Positions 46,180 to 58,561 of a DNA stretch of 64,000 nt are shown one piece after another. The translations under genes were made by a program, and so were the position numbers. The number at the start of each line of letters is the position of its first letter. The first letter of the stretch is position 1. The stretch comes from Plectosphaerella cucumerina (Eukaryota; Ascomycota; Sordariomycetes; Glomerellales; Plectosphaerellaceae), in the NCBI GenBank assembly GCA_020746995.1, contig JAGPXD010000004.1:2170001-2234000 (forward strand), given 5' to 3'. The notes beneath the pieces were generated by a model. It saw only the letters and a program-made list of their open reading frames with translations, did no database searches and was not told where the DNA came from.

Positions 46180-47721
46180 ATGCCCGACATCGACCCCGCG
46201 GCCCTGAGCCGCCCTTCCATCAGCCTCACGACCCCCATCCTCTCCAACAAGTCGCTACCACTCGCAGCCGGGACGCTGAAACCCAAGACGAGCCAGATCA
46301 TTCCTGCTAGGATAGACCTCGAGCCTCTGTACACGGCCCTCAAGCAGGCCATCGGCAGCGAGCAATGGGTCATCTACAAGGAGGCACTGACACAGTACCT
46401 CATCGGTGCGCCAGCTCCCCGTCGCCTTGCCTCGAACCAGAACATCCTTGCTAACATGTTGTTCCTGCCAGGACGACTGAACCAGACCGAATACTCTGAG
46501 CGCATCGATCCGATACTAGGCGCCCCCAATGGCGAGAAGGAACATCTCCACAACCAGCTCATTGCCGCCATCTATGGCAATGTCACCAGGGAGATGCCCG
46601 ACCAGGGGCTGGCGCCTTGGGTCAGCGCAAATGATAAGCCGTCCACCAGCACCGGCAGTAAGCCTGCTTCGGGAGATGCTTCGGAGAGGCGTCTCAAGGG
46701 CGAGGTCATGCAGCTCCCGGCGCGCGACAGGCGGCGCATCAAGGATCTTGTCGCCAACGACGTGCGTATCCTGCTATCCCTCTGTAGTCTTTACGTTGCT
46801 GACCGCAGTCCTCCCTTTAGTACGATCCCCATGAGAGTATGGCTAGCGCATATACCGAGCCATATCGGCGGGCGTCCAAGACCGCCGAGGTCCCTGCCAG
46901 CGCGAACCCTCTCGGCGCCGCGGGCGGCATCAACAGCATGAGTACGTGGTGGTTGTTCTTTTGGCGCATAGATTTCTGTTGCTGATGAGCTGCTTCCAGA
47001 CGTCGACCTCGAGATCCGCAAGAGATTCGCCCAACCCCTGGCCATCGAATCCGGCGAATTCCCTGACGCATCACTCATCGAGGGCCGTATGCTGCCCATT
47101 TGCTACGAAGTCGGCTTGACAAACGGACACAGCTCTGAGGCCGCTCAGCTGATCACGACGGCGACGGAAACATATATCAAGGAAGTCATCTCGTCTGTCT
47201 TGTCCAAGACGAGGAGCAACGGCCCAGGCGACAGCGGCAACGCTGGCCTAGGTGTGAGTTCATCGTGGATCCAGACACACAGGTACAAGCGGCAGCTGGT
47301 CATCGAGGAGGATGCCGCCCACCGCGGCGAGCTCACGCGCGATAAGTCGGGCCTTCTCCCCGTCGAGGCCAAGGCTGCGGGCGAGCGCGGGCCGCTGGCC
47401 ATGTCGGACCTGCGTCTCGCCCTCGAGATGGCGGAGAACGGCATGTCGAATTTCCCCATCATCACAACAGCCGTGGCCTACGGATACAGGGACGGCGAGC
47501 TGGAGAACTGGCACGACTACACCTGGTTGCCAGGGATGGAGGAGACACTGGGAGAGTACAAGCCCAGCGAAGGCGACCTGGATATTCGGCCGCAAGTCAC
47601 CAACGGGCACCCTGACGCCATGGAAATCGACTCGGAAGAGATGGTATGGGAGGGCGCCGACGGCCTCGACAGCGGCCTCTTGGATGGCGTCTTGGACTCG
47701 TGTCTGGCAGTCGGGTCATAG
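46180..47721 (+). CDS. hfi1: SAGA coactivator subunit Hfi1/Ada1
   Basis: A core structural subunit of the SAGA histone acetyltransferase complex. Exons 46180-46761, 46821-46941 and 47000-47721; 474 residues. The SAGA-Tad1 region covers about residues 40-330: DLEPLYTALKQAIGSEQWVI, then ILANMLFL...GRLNQTEYSERID, and KRFAQPLAIESGEFPD with IEGRMLPICYEVGL. The C-terminal part is acidic (AMEIDSEEMVWEGADGLDSG). Introns are 46762-46820 (donor GTGCGT) and 46942-46999 (donor GTACGT); both are needed to keep frame. The gene is complete. Confidence 0.9.
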
Positions 47722-49135
47722 GGAGATCGACTGCCAGATGAGGGTGCCTTGTACAACAAGAAACGAGAGGCGCGCATCAACTGGGAGAAGAATCGCGCTC
47801 AGCAGACGTTGGCTTGGCAGGCTATAGGTGGAAGGGGGGAGTTGGCTAATCGACTGCCCCAGCAGCGGCAGTACACGTCTCCGCGGATCTACGGCATGGG
47901 ACCGCCTGTCGCGCAGGGGAATGGCCAACTGCAGTCCAGGGCCGTCGCGATCCATCAACAACACAACAGCATCATTCGGTAATCTCACAAGAGCATGGGT
48001 TTGGCGTTCTGGGGGATGGACCCCATGGTTACAGGGCCAAGCGGGCAGGGCGAAGGGGTTTGTTTGATACTTGGGCTCTTGCTTTGGTGTCCCTCTTTTC
48101 TCTTCTGCCCCGTTGGTCCCTAGCAGGCCCATCGGGACAGGCGGCGGAGCAACGGGAGTCGCAGATGAGGAGAGAGGGATTGCCCTGTTCTTTTTTTTTT
48201 CAGTATCTTTTCGGACGATACCCGAGGTGCAGAGGGCGGGCTCTGCGATGAAGGCGTCGCAATTCCTCAAGGTCAGTCGCCCTTCGCAGAAAATCATTTG
48301 CCTTGCAAACGGACGCAAGGAGTTGAAGAAGGTTGAGGTGATAAACCAATGGGACGTGGTCAACGTAGCAAGACGAAGAGCCTCGGCTCGGATGCGGTAC
48401 TATCGACAATAGAGCCTAGTGTACCCCGTTGGTCGCCAACTTCCCCGCATTGATGAGCAGTGCGATGGGCCCGGGGGCGGAGAAAGCTCGCCTGGGCTTT
48501 CCGGGGTTGAAGTCCGGCTTGCTCCAGCTGCTCAACACCACCACGCCCCTCCAGGGCACCAAAGCGCCCATCAGTGGATGCGGGCCGGGGTGCGTCCAAG
48601 TCCCAGTGCTATGCTGAGCTTACCTATGTACCTAAACTTACCTGTAAGCCTGTATGATGACCTTGCTTGGAAGTTGGAGCAAACAGCCCCTCTTCCCGGG
48701 CCTCGGCTTGGGGGACCTTCCTTTATATGAAGTTGTCCTAAGAATCTCCAATTCACCCTCCAACCTAGCTCCTACTCTACCACCCTTGGAGTTGCCTCCA
48801 GCGTCGTCCAAGCACTATCTCCCTCACGCTTCGTGTGACTTTCACCGCGAACCACTGCCCGTCGCCCGAGACTCGGCTAGCCTGCCAGTGAGCACCCAGC
48901 ATCTGCACCCTGAACCCTCGACTGCGGGCTGCCGCCATTCGTGCGACAGTGGCTTACATTGCGTGGAACTCTACCCTCGCCCCGGGATCTCACCAAAGGC
49001 CGAGGTCGGTGTGTACATCTTGACGTGCAGCCCGGAAACTACCTAGCAATATTCAATCTACTCGCCCCCGCCCCCGAGCGAGCCCACGACGGAACAGCCC
49101 TCCACCAACCTCCGAGAGAGGCACAGCCGGCAACC
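47722..49135. other. Intergenic region, 4CL-like gene promoter
   Basis: About 1.4 kb. CTTTATATGAAG near 48,720 is a weak TATA-like site some 400 bp before the ATG. CCTAGGTA-type motifs occur near 48,620. No gene seen. Confidence 0.4.
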
Positions 49136-50899
49136 ATGCCCATCCCATCGCGATGGACGGCAGAAATCCCAAACTGCTCCCTGCAGCAGTGGATCTTCGG
49201 TTCCGCATCAGCGCCTCTCAGCGATGCGGACATCTTCATTGACGCAGACCGCCCGGACACTCACAAGGTGACCCTCGCCGGATACCGCCTGCTCGCCAAG
49301 CGTGTCGCCGTCGGCCTCGCCGCCAAGGGCGTGCGCCCCGGCGACAAGGTGCTGCTCTTCTCCGGCAACAGCATCTACTTCCCCTCGGTCTTCCTGGGCG
49401 TCCTCATGGCCGGCGCCGTCTTCACGGGCGCCAACCCGGGCTTCGTTCCCAGAGAGCTGGCCTACCAGATCAAGGACAGCGGCGCCGTCATCGTCCTCGC
49501 TGCCGCTGCCAGCCTCGACACCGCCCTCGAGGCTGCTGCTGAAGTTGGCCTGCCTGCCAGCAGCGTCTACGTCTTTGACACTACCATCCCTGATGCGCCC
49601 AAGCCCGAGAGCCCGCCTACGAAGGGCGCCCATCACTGGACCGAGCTCATTGGTTCCAAGGCTGATGGTAATGCCTTTTCATGGACTGAGCCTGCGGATG
49701 CGAGCTCGACCATCTGTTGCCTGAGTGAGTTCTCGAGCACTGCCCTTAGGCCAGGAACCCCGAACTGACTAGCCCTAGACTACTCGTCCGGAACAACAGG
49801 CGTCCCAAAGGGCGTAGAGATCTCCCACCACAGCTACGTCGCCAACGGCGTGGGCGTCACAAAGGTCGCCGCCCTGGCTGAAGACTACGCAGAGTCTATC
49901 CAGCGATCTCGCGGCCTTTGTTTCTTGCCAATGTATCATGCGTACGCCCAAACATATTTCGTGGCGAATTTCGCAAAGCAAGGCGTGCCCTCGTACATCA
50001 TGCCATCATTCGACTTCCTCAAGCTCCTCCAGAATATCCAGCGCTTCCGCATCACCAGTCTGACAGCTGTGCCGCCTATTCTCGTCGCGCTGACCAAGCA
50101 CCCCCTCGTCAAGGACTTTGACCTCTCCAGCATCGAGAGCGTCGGCTGCGGCGCCGCCCCCCTTGGCGCAGAGGTCGCCCACGAGACGGAGCGTGTCCTG
50201 GGCCGTCCAGACCTCATCGTCCGCCAGGGCTGGGGCATGACAGAAGTCACCTGTACAGCGATGACCTGGGACCCGCGCGACCGCAACCCCGGCACAGCCG
50301 TGGGCGAGATCATGCCCAACTGCGGCGCCAAGCTCGTCGACGCCGACGGCAAAGAGGTCACCCAGGCCCGGAAGCCGGGCGAGCTGTGGATCAGCGGACC
50401 GACCGTCATGCGGGGGTACTGGAAGAACCCCAAGGCCACGGCAGAGACGGTCGTGACTGACGAGAACGGCACGCGCTGGCTGCGCACCGGCGATATTGCC
50501 TACATTGAGAAATACGAGCCCGGCGGCCTCTGGCACATCGTCGACCGCATCAAGGAGCTCATCAAGGTCAAGGGTAACCAGGTCGCCCCCGCCGAGCTCG
50601 AGGCTCTGCTGCTTGAGCGTCCGGACGTCGCCGACGCGGCTGTCGTCGGCGTCACTATCCAGGGCTCAGAGCTGCCCCGCGCCTACATCGTCCGTGCCGC
50701 AGGCTCCGACGCGACGGGCGAGGAGATTGCAAAGTGGCTCGAGGGTCGTGTGGCGAGGCACAAGAGGCTGGCGGGTGGTGTGGCCTTTGTTGATATCGTG
50801 CCGAAGAACCCGTCTGGGAAGATCCTGCGCAAGATCCTGAGGGAGAAGGCGAAGCAGGAGGTTGGAGACCGCGATCCTCCCGCGTCGAAGCTGTCGTGA
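49136..50899 (+). CDS. 4-coumarate-CoA ligase-like acyl-CoA synthetase
   Basis: An adenylate-forming enzyme that activates an aromatic or fatty acid to its CoA ester via acyl-AMP. Exons 49136-49724 and 49779-50899 with a 54-bp intron; 569 residues. The P-loop-like motif NYSSGTTGVPKG follows the intron (about 197), then GWGMTE, the TGDIAY motif, the hinge region DRIKELIKVKGNQVAP, and the catalytic lysine in NPSGKILRK. All adenylation motifs are intact. The C-terminus is ASKLS: the peroxisomal signal SKL followed by one serine, which should block classical PTS1 recognition. Fungal relatives often end in SKL or AKL. The start gives a conserved N-terminus (PIPSRWTAEIPNCSLQQWIF). The true substrate is unknown. 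Confidence 0.92.
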
Positions 50900-51293
50900 G
50901 CGCGCAGATGTAGCATAGTCAGTTGGCTTCCTTCGCATCAACAGACCTTGGGGTTCACATTAGCCAGAAAAATATCATTTTGTAGTAGAAATGAGACAAC
51001 GAGCTCTCCAGGATGTTCATGATGTGATGTCTTCGGACCTGCAGGTGAGCGTCCTGGTAAATGCTGGACCCACACTTCATATTCGACATCACGTGACCTC
51101 GATTCATGATCGCAGCCAACCTTTGGAGCAGCATCACGACAGAAACAGCAGCAACTCACGCGCATCCAACCACCCCCGAACCCGCTTGTCCCTCGAGTCC
51201 AGCATACAGAACCGGCACGAGAAACGATACCACTGTCTGCTTCACCCTCCAACCCTCCGCAATCGCCTTCGCGGCGCCTCAATCCCCGCCACC
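50900..51293. other. Intergenic region before Cwf7 gene
   Basis: About 390 bp between two same-strand genes; it holds the 4CL-like 3' UTR and the Cwf7 leader. Confidence 0.5.
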
Positions 51294-51998
51294 ATGTCCG
51301 CAAAATCCGCCTTCCACGAGTCCCTCCCATGCAAGTCCTCCGCGCCTCACCAACTTCCACCCCAAAACTAACCCCCTCCCCCCCCAGACATCGACTCCGA
51401 ACCCACACCTTCCCAGCGCGCCCACGCCGAATCCCTCATCGCCACCGAACTCTCCTCCGCCGGCCCCCCTCCCCCCTCAAGCGACCTCCTCCCCCCCCTC
51501 CGGGACCCCGTCTTCTCCCCCCTCATCACCGCCGAGCTCGAGCGCATCGAGCGCAAAGAACCCCTCTCCGCCATCCAGCTCTCCCGCTACGAGGCCCAAG
51601 AACCCCTCGCCTCCGCCTCCTCGGGCGGCGGCGTCGCCAGCGTCGAGGCCCTGGCCGACAGCCTCCGCAAGGCCTATGCGTCGCACACGTACCTCGACCT
51701 GCGCGTGCAGAACCTCGAGCTCCTCGATAAATGGGGCAAGAATGCCTGGTTGGTCGGAAACCATGGTCTGGAGGGGGAGCTCAAGGCTGTTGAGAGGGAG
51801 CTGGCGGAGACGAAGCGCCAGATTGATGTGTTGACTATTGCCAGGCGGGGGCAGCAGGAGGCGGTTGCTGGCGAGATGAAAGGTCTCGAGGAGGGCTGGA
51901 AGAAGGGCGTCGGCCGGGTGCTGGAGACTGAGGTGGCCGTTGAGGGTCTCCGGCAACAGATCCTGGCAGAGATGGAGAAGAAGGCACGCGAGCCATGA
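51294..51998 (+). CDS. Pre-mRNA splicing factor Cwf7/SPF27 (BCAS2 family)
   Basis: A subunit of the Prp19/NineTeen complex of the spliceosome. Exons 51294-51330 and 51388-51998; 215 residues, close to human SPF27 (about 225). The N-terminus MSAKSAFHESLP joins YIDSEPTPSQRAHAESLI, the conserved family start, only if intron 1 (51331-51387) uses a GC donor (GCAAGT) with a CCCAG acceptor and an ACTAAC branch point. AELERIERKEPLSAIQLSRYEAQEP is the family core, followed by a long coiled coil (about 115-210). No TATA seen. The gene is convergent with the PKA regulatory subunit gene. Confidence 0.9.
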
Positions 51999-52420
51999 GC
52001 CTGGCTGGCCCTGGATGAGCGTTTCAAATTCTGCTTTCACGGCGTTCAGAGGGATGGAGTCTGGTATGTCTAAAAGGCCATGTAACATCACGAGATACCC
52101 ATGGGCTGGTACGAGCGAAACGCTCGGCAACACGATGCTGGGGGCAGTATGTCCAGCCTGATTTGGCAATTCATAACAATGTTGCTCTTAATCCGCAGGT
52201 ATCTGAATGTCGACTAGCTGTATCTCCTAGGAAGCGAAAGTGGAGGGATGTCCCGTGCAACGCCGCCCGTTCCTGTCGTAACCCGTCAAGCATGCTTCCC
52301 ATCGCCCGGTCCCGTCCTGTGATTTCTCCGCCGTGTCTCCGGCACCCATCTTTTCCCGTGTCCCCGTCCAGTCCGTCCGTGTTGGAACTTCCCAGCATGG
52401 CGCACGCACACACAAGTTGC
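51999..52420. other. Convergent intergenic region, Cwf7 and PKA-R 3' ends
   Basis: About 420 bp of 3' UTR sequence for both flanking genes; no gene seen. Confidence 0.5.
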
Positions 52421-53699
52421 TCAAGCTGCTTGCAGCGGGTCCATGTCCTCCACACCCGTCTTGACACCTTCGTACTTGGTTCTCCTCATGATGCTCTCGA
52501 CAGGGCCGAGGAGTCTCTGGAAAGCCTTCTTTCCCAGGCGCGCGACCTTGGCTTCGCCGCCGGCGACGACGCTGGCGGCGCGAGGCGCATCGTTCAGGAG
52601 CGCAAGCTCGCCAAAGAAGTCGCCCTTGCTGTAGTGCTTGACGGACCCTTCCGTGTCGGTTCTGAAGGCATCAGCCTCTCCGCTGATGAGCAGGTAGAAG
52701 GCGTCGCCAGGATCGCCCTCCTTGATGATGCTCTGTCCGGAGCTGTACTTTTGCGTCTCGAGGGCGTCGGCAATCTTGGACCGTTCGTACGGGGTGAGGC
52801 TCTGGAGGAGGGGCACCTCTTCCAGGAAGCTCTCGTACATGCGGCGTTTCGCAAACGTAGACTCCATAAGAATACGGCGGAACGTCATGCGGTCCAGAGC
52901 CCAGAGTGTACAGCCAGCCTCGGCGGAAACAACAGTGGCGGCGCGCGGCGCGTTGTACATGAGGGCAAGCTCGCCAAAGGAGCCGCCCTCCTGGATAGAT
53001 CCGACCTTGTCACCCATGCCGTCGGGCCCTGGCTGGAGAGCGCCGCTCTTGTTGACCCACACGTCAAAGGATCCCTTCTCGACAACGTAGAAGTAGTCTC
53101 CCGCGTCTCCTTGGCTGATAACCTGCAAGCGACAGTCAACATCTGCCTCGATCGACACTAGGGACATGGGGGCCGCCACCACATACCTTGATATCCTTGG
53201 CCGGGATGGGCTTCTCGTTGAGTGCGCCAAGAACCAGGGCACTCTGCTCGTCTTCAAGGTGGTTGAACAAAAAGTTGGAATCAATGGCCTTCCTGAGACG
53301 TTCGAGCTGCTCGGGGGTCTTGTCGTGGTGCGGCGGCGTCCAAGTATGATCGTACGAATCTTGGCCGCTGGGCTTCAGGGATTCCGCCGACACTGAGGTG
53401 CGTCGCGCAAAGTTGTATTCGGCGGGGTAGTGCTGGGGGTCGGGGGGGTTCCTGAGACCCGAGTGGCCGTCGGACGGCGCATCGCCACCACCGAAGGGGC
53501 CGTTGAAGGATGGGCGGAAGATGGGGGTGGCACCGTGGCCGGCGAAGTTGGGTGAAGTGGGTGACGTGAGGGTATCGACCTCGTCCTCCTCGATGCGGTG
53601 GATGGCGCCGCCACCAGCAGCCCCGTCGCGAGGACCGAAGGGGTTGGCGCTACCGCCGTTGAAGTGGCCGCCAAAGGGGCTCGTGAAATGTGTCGACAT
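52421..53699 (-). CDS. pkaR: cAMP-dependent protein kinase regulatory subunit
   Basis: Binds and inhibits the PKA catalytic subunit until cAMP binds. Minus-strand exons 53699-53187 and 53122-52421 with a 64-bp GT-AG intron; 404 residues. The inhibitor site is RRTSVSAESL (about 99-108); its serine is phosphorylatable, type II-like. The first cyclic-nucleotide domain starts near FLFNHLEDEQSALV and has its phosphate-binding cassette at FGELALMYNAPRAATV; the second has FGELALLNDAPRAASV. Both keep the Glu and Arg that hold cAMP. The N-terminus is Gly/Pro-rich (FTSPFGGHFNGGSANPFG), as in other filamentous fungi. Intact. Confidence 0.96.
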
Positions 53700-56468
53700 G
53701 GTCGTCGCGGGTTGCGGGTATAAAGAGTTGGTTGGTCGTAGCAGGCCGAGGTGGGAGACGAGACAGAAGATATATGTTCGGCAGCAAGGAGCTGAACCGA
53801 GATGACAGCGGAGGGTCCCTCGGGGGGTATTTCAGGTGAAGACCGATATGCGCTATTCAGTCAGTCTCTTGTTGGGCCCGGGTAATGTATAGAAGAAGCG
53901 AATTGCAGGAGTTGTGCTGGCTTGGTGTTGTTGTATCAGGGCAAGCCAATGGGCTGCGTCGCTGGAGGTATGGGATGACAGAATCAGGAGGAGATGATGA
54001 TGATGATGATGAGGCCGGTGAGCAGAACAAAGGGGGGCGGCAGTATTGGTGGGCTGGCGGTGGTGTTGTTGGTGTGGCAGTGATGTTGGTGTTGGAGGAG
54101 GGAGAAAGAGAAGGGGTTCGCCGCATGCACACACCACACACCTTTGTACGGGAACGTGACATGTGCCGGCCGGCGAGACAGTGCCAAACTGGAAATGGAA
54201 AACGGAAGGGGGAAGCTGAGCGGGGCTGGATGTTGTCGCGTCGCAGCAGGCCAGCAGCAGCAGTAGTCGACTTGAGGTGTGCGGCTGGGCAAGAGGTGAA
54301 GGGCGCCAATCAAAGTCAAATGGGGAATGACGTCTGAAGGGGGTGGGAAAGGTGACGAGATGGTAGAGATTTAGATTTGGAGGAGGCGGCGAGGAACAGT
54401 GGTGGCGAATGTTTTGGAGCGCACCTCAGCGCAGGGCAGGGCAGCGCAGGGCAGGTCTCCAGTGCCAAGGCAGCTGGCGATATCAGACGGGAACGGGGGG
54501 GCAGCGCGGGGCATTGGGGAAGCTCTCTGATTGACGGCACGTCAAGAAGAGGGGTCCCAAAGCGGGCGGGCGCAGCGACGGGGGGGGGCAAGCGCCATGC
54601 TCGGAGGTCGCAGAGTCGCAGGGAGGGACGACGGGACGTGCAGGAAGGACAGGCAGGGCAAGGGCAGGCAGTTGCCGCGCGGTGGTAGGGCGGTTAGGAT
54701 GTCTTGGAGAAAGCCGAAACAGGTAGGCTGCAAGCGAAGGGGAGGCAGAACAAAACGAAGACGGGAGAGTGTTCCAAACGAGATGCGATGCGGCCAGCGG
54801 GCGGGTAGGCATTGACACAGAAGGGCTTGAGCCAGGGCGTCTGCTTCGGCCTTGACCGACAGCCACCACCCAGCAACGCGGATGAAGGCGTCAAAGAAGG
54901 AGGAAGAATGCCAGACTTACCCTGGTCTGCTGATGCAGCTCGGGATCAACAGAGATCCAATGCTTCAGGGGAATACGCGGAAGTGGGAAGGTATCGATCC
55001 GAGGCAGGGGACCTTGGAGCTGGACCTAGAGCTGAGGCTGAATGGAACTATTGTGTGCGTGCGTATGGATGTAGAAAGCGTCGCGATGGCTAGTCTGGTG
55101 CTTCTCAGATACGATGTCGAGCCGAGAGGGCGTTGAGAGTTGATGAATTGCTGCTGCTGTTGCTGTAGAGCACGACAGTCGACAGTCGGACAGGGGGAGG
55201 ACAAGGAGAAGCAGGCAGGGAGGCAGCCGGATGCGATGCGCTGCTGTGGCGGCACGACGGATGAGGGCGGGGGAGCTCGGCCACGGCGAGAGGCGAAGAA
55301 CGTGGAAGGTGTGCTGTGGCTGTCGTGGGTGGATGCCGGCGAGCGAGCGATGTGTCGAGCTGGATGTGCGTCTGCGTCGCGAGTGTGCACGAAGAGATGA
55401 GGGAGTTGATGGAGGTTTGGTAGAAGCAGGGACCTGATGGGCGGGCGGGCAGGTGACGAAAAGAGGAGGAGGATGACACTTAATGTTCGTTCAATGGCAG
55501 GCAGGCAGGCGGGCGGGCGGCATTGCATTGGGACACACGCCCAGCACTGCGTCAGCGGGAGCATCCATCAGGGCTTCCACTGGTTCCAGTGCCATTCAGC
55601 AGCAGCCACAGCGAAGCCAGCGGGGCCCGTGCACCCCCTCCAAGCCCCTCCAAGCCCCTCAAGTGCTTCCCGTTGCGGACGAGAAGCTTTGGACCCGGCC
55701 ACTCACGGGCGTCGAAGGGTTCTAGAAGCGGCGCACAGATGCCATGGCGGCCGATGCTCAATGCTCGCCCTCGGGAAATGGCCCGAGCTCCTTTCCAGGC
55801 ATGCTTCCCTTGGGATTCTTTGCAGCATTTCCCAGGGGCAGCCGCTCGTGCACTGACCACCACATGCGACCCCTCTCCCGGTCTGGTCTTCCATGCTCTC
55901 TTCCGCCTTACCTTGCTTGCCTCTCCCGTAAGGTTCCATCCCTGTGATGTGCTCGTGTTGACGCGACTCGACTGATCGACGACCGTGGAGGCGGCGCCGG
56001 CTTGGGAAGGAGGGCGGGGTTGGGCGCTGAAGGTACCGCCCGAGGAACGGGGCAATGTTTCAGTGGAAGGGGAGAAAGAGACTTCTACACGCCCGCACAC
56101 GCCCTCAGAATTATGCCACCTCGCGGCTTGCATTTCCAACTCTGACTCGAAGACACCTCGAATCAGATAGATTAATCTGTTATCTATTATACAGTCAATT
56201 ACATTCGACACATTCTCACAAACTTCCACCTGAGTCGTCCGAGTGTCTTCCTATCCAAGACCACGAGTGCCGGATACTATTATCACCCCCGGCGTGCGGA
56301 CATCAACCAACCATCGGAAAGATTAGCTAATGCATCATCGAGCCATCATCAACCTCGGGCTACGCCACTGGATTTGCGATCCCCTCCTCGTCCATATCAA
56401 TCGCTACTGCGATCAGTCCTCCACCCAACTCCAACACCCAATTCCACAGTCTCAAGACCCCTGAAACG
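53700..56468. other. 2.8-kb divergent region, pkaR / SDH5
   Basis: No supported gene. It includes (GAT)n at 53993-54012, purine-rich stretches on the + strand to about 55.5 kb, which are pyrimidine-rich pkaR leader on the minus strand, and a CA-rich SDH5 leader from about 56.2 kb. Long promoter and leader regions are usual for signalling genes. Open frames here are low-complexity. Confidence 0.4.
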
Positions 56469-57302
56469 ATGGCCTCCCTCTACCGCGCTCTTCGCCCAGC
56501 GGCAGCAGTCCGCAGACAAATCATCGTCCCCTTCGCCCGGTGCGCTGCCTCCTCCAAAGGCCCCGTCCACATCGAGCACGAACACAACCGGGACCTCGAC
56601 GTCGGCGAGCTGCAGGGCGCAAAGTTCAAGATTGAGCCGCTGCGGCGGACCGGCGAGGACGAGCACACCATGCGCGCCCGCCTCCTCTGTATGCTTCTCC
56701 TCCCTTCCTCCCACAGACCTCGGTTAACCCCCCTACCAGACCAGTCTCGCAAGCGCGGCATCCTCGAGTCCGACCTTCTCATGTCCACCTTCGCCAACGC
56801 CATGCTGCCAACCATGACCAAGCAGCAGATGGTTCAGTACGACCTCTTCCTCGACGAGAACGACTGGGACATCTACTACTGGGCTACCCAGGACGAGTCC
56901 CCCGGCCCCGACACCACTCCCACCAACCCTCCCAAGGCAAAGTCCCTGGAATCGTCCACCACCGCCGGCGCAGAATCATACCATGGCGTCGGGGCCGGTG
57001 CTGAGAAGACTATCGACGCCGGCACCAGCGGCAACGCCGACCCTCCCGTGCCTCAGGACGTGCAGGTCCGCGTCCGCAAGGACGGCGAGTGGGCCCAGAC
57101 CATTGGCACCTTCAAGCCCGCCTACCGCCCCGTGCCCGCCCGGTGGAAGGACAGCGAGATCCTCCTGATGCTGCGCGAGCACGTGCGGAGTCGCCGCGCC
57201 GACACCGATGCCACAGGCGAGGGTCGCGGCCGGGAGACACCGGCCGCCGAGGCCGGCAAGGGCATGGGCTTCATGCCCCCTCTGTTCGAGATGAAGCGGT
57301 AA
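56469..57302 (+). CDS. sdh5: Succinate dehydrogenase assembly factor 2 (Sdh5/SDHAF2)
   Basis: A mitochondrial matrix factor needed to attach FAD to the SDH flavoprotein subunit. Exons 56469-56688 and 56740-57302 with a 51-bp intron; 260 residues. The N-terminus (MASLYRALRPAAAVRRQIIV) is a good presequence. The conserved core joins across the intron: RARLLYQSRKRGILESDLLM, then TFANAMLPTMTKQQMVQYDLFLDENDWDIYYW in two blocks. The C-terminal extension of about 110 residues (low-complexity, then a WAQTIGTFKPAYRPVPARWKDSEI block) is longer than in yeast or human and seems typical of filamentous fungi. Confidence 0.94.
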   Translation: MASLYRALRPAAAVRRQIIVPFARCAASSKGPVHIEHEHNRDLDVGELQGAKFKIEPLRRTGEDEHTMRARLLCMLLLPSSHRPRLTPLPDQSRKRGILESDLLMSTFANAMLPTMTKQQMVQYDLFLDENDWDIYYWATQDESPGPDTTPTNPPKAKSLESSTTAGAESYHGVGAGAEKTIDAGTSGNADPPVPQDVQVRVRKDGEWAQTIGTFKPAYRPVPARWKDSEILLMLREHVRSRRADTDATGEGRGRETPAAEAGKGMGFMPPLFEMKR

Positions 57303-58561
57303 GGGGCAGACGCAGGGCTGATGGAATCTAGGTGTATATGTGTGTACAACATCCTGTATTAGTAGGATACGGCACCCAGTGGGTTTGGTTGCCGAGGCGT
57401 ATTTGCATGCATAGGCGGTCGGTGGGACTGATCTTGGTACAGGAGAACGAGTTTAGAGTTATACGAATGAAGCTGTTTCGAGCCAGATCTTCCTCCCGAC
57501 GACCGGCGTAAGCCATGGCCGAGCCCTTCCCGGGGACTCTGGTGGCGGCCAATGTTAGCCAAGCTGAAAAGGTGAAGCCATCCGCCAGTCAGCTACCGAG
57601 TGCCACCTGCACCTTGTCGTCACCTCACCTCCCTCGCCGTCACCTGAGCCTCTCTCGTGCCATTGCAATTCTGGACACACACATGTTGTCACGCATTCTC
57701 TTCGTGTTCGATGTAGATGCCTGTTTTCTTATCACCTGCCATTTATTATACTTGTACATCCAAGCAATTGCGACCCTCACACATCATGCGGCCACACCGC
57801 ACCCGCCTGCCCCGTGCCGCAGGTCATGTCGTGCGACGAGACGTCTCCTTCTCTTGACGCCCGTATCGTCTCCAGCCGTGTGTAGCCGCTTTCAGCCTTC
57901 AAGCTCAAGGACCCCATGGGACCACACCGGGGGTGAGCACGAGTGGCGGCAATGAAGCCCAAGGGGGGGCATCGGAGCAAGGTTGTACTGCAGACCGTCC
58001 CGACAACCTGGTGTTCTCTCGTGCCCCAGGCTGTGGAACGTAGCGAGGTCTGAAGGCCCAGACCTACCAGAGGAGGACAATGTATCGAGAACCATGTGTT
58101 TCAGGGGTACAGCGTCCGCAAGCTGCTGCCAAGCGGCACTTCTCGAGCCACAGGCTTAGTCCCAGCTGGTTTTCAAGACTGCACAGGGTGGGTACCAGAG
58201 GCTTGGAATACCTAGACCATCAGCCCAGCAGGACGCCATCGCTACCAAAGGGAGATCGTCATGTGCGCAGTAAAGCGAGTCTTCCGGGAGGCCAGACGCC
58301 GGTCAGCTCGCACCACATACCGCTGCCGCCTTGTGCTCCTGGAACACCTCGTGTAGCTCCCGTCTCCTGCAGTGTCCAGTCTCTTGCGCGTTTCTATCTT
58401 ACCGGCTGCTAGCGCGGCGGCCGGATCCCGCATTGTGTCACTCAACCAGGTTCGTGGCAGTCAGGTTTGGTTTTTGCGCTGTTCTCTCCAAAGCCAGGCA
58501 CGTTTTTACACTTTTACAAAATGCACCCAGGCACATGAAGCCTGCAGACACAGTTCCCAGC
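57303..58561. other. Intergenic region between SDH5 and 5S rRNA gene
   Basis: About 1.26 kb. Several short frames are open; none shows protein-like features. Confidence 0.4.
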
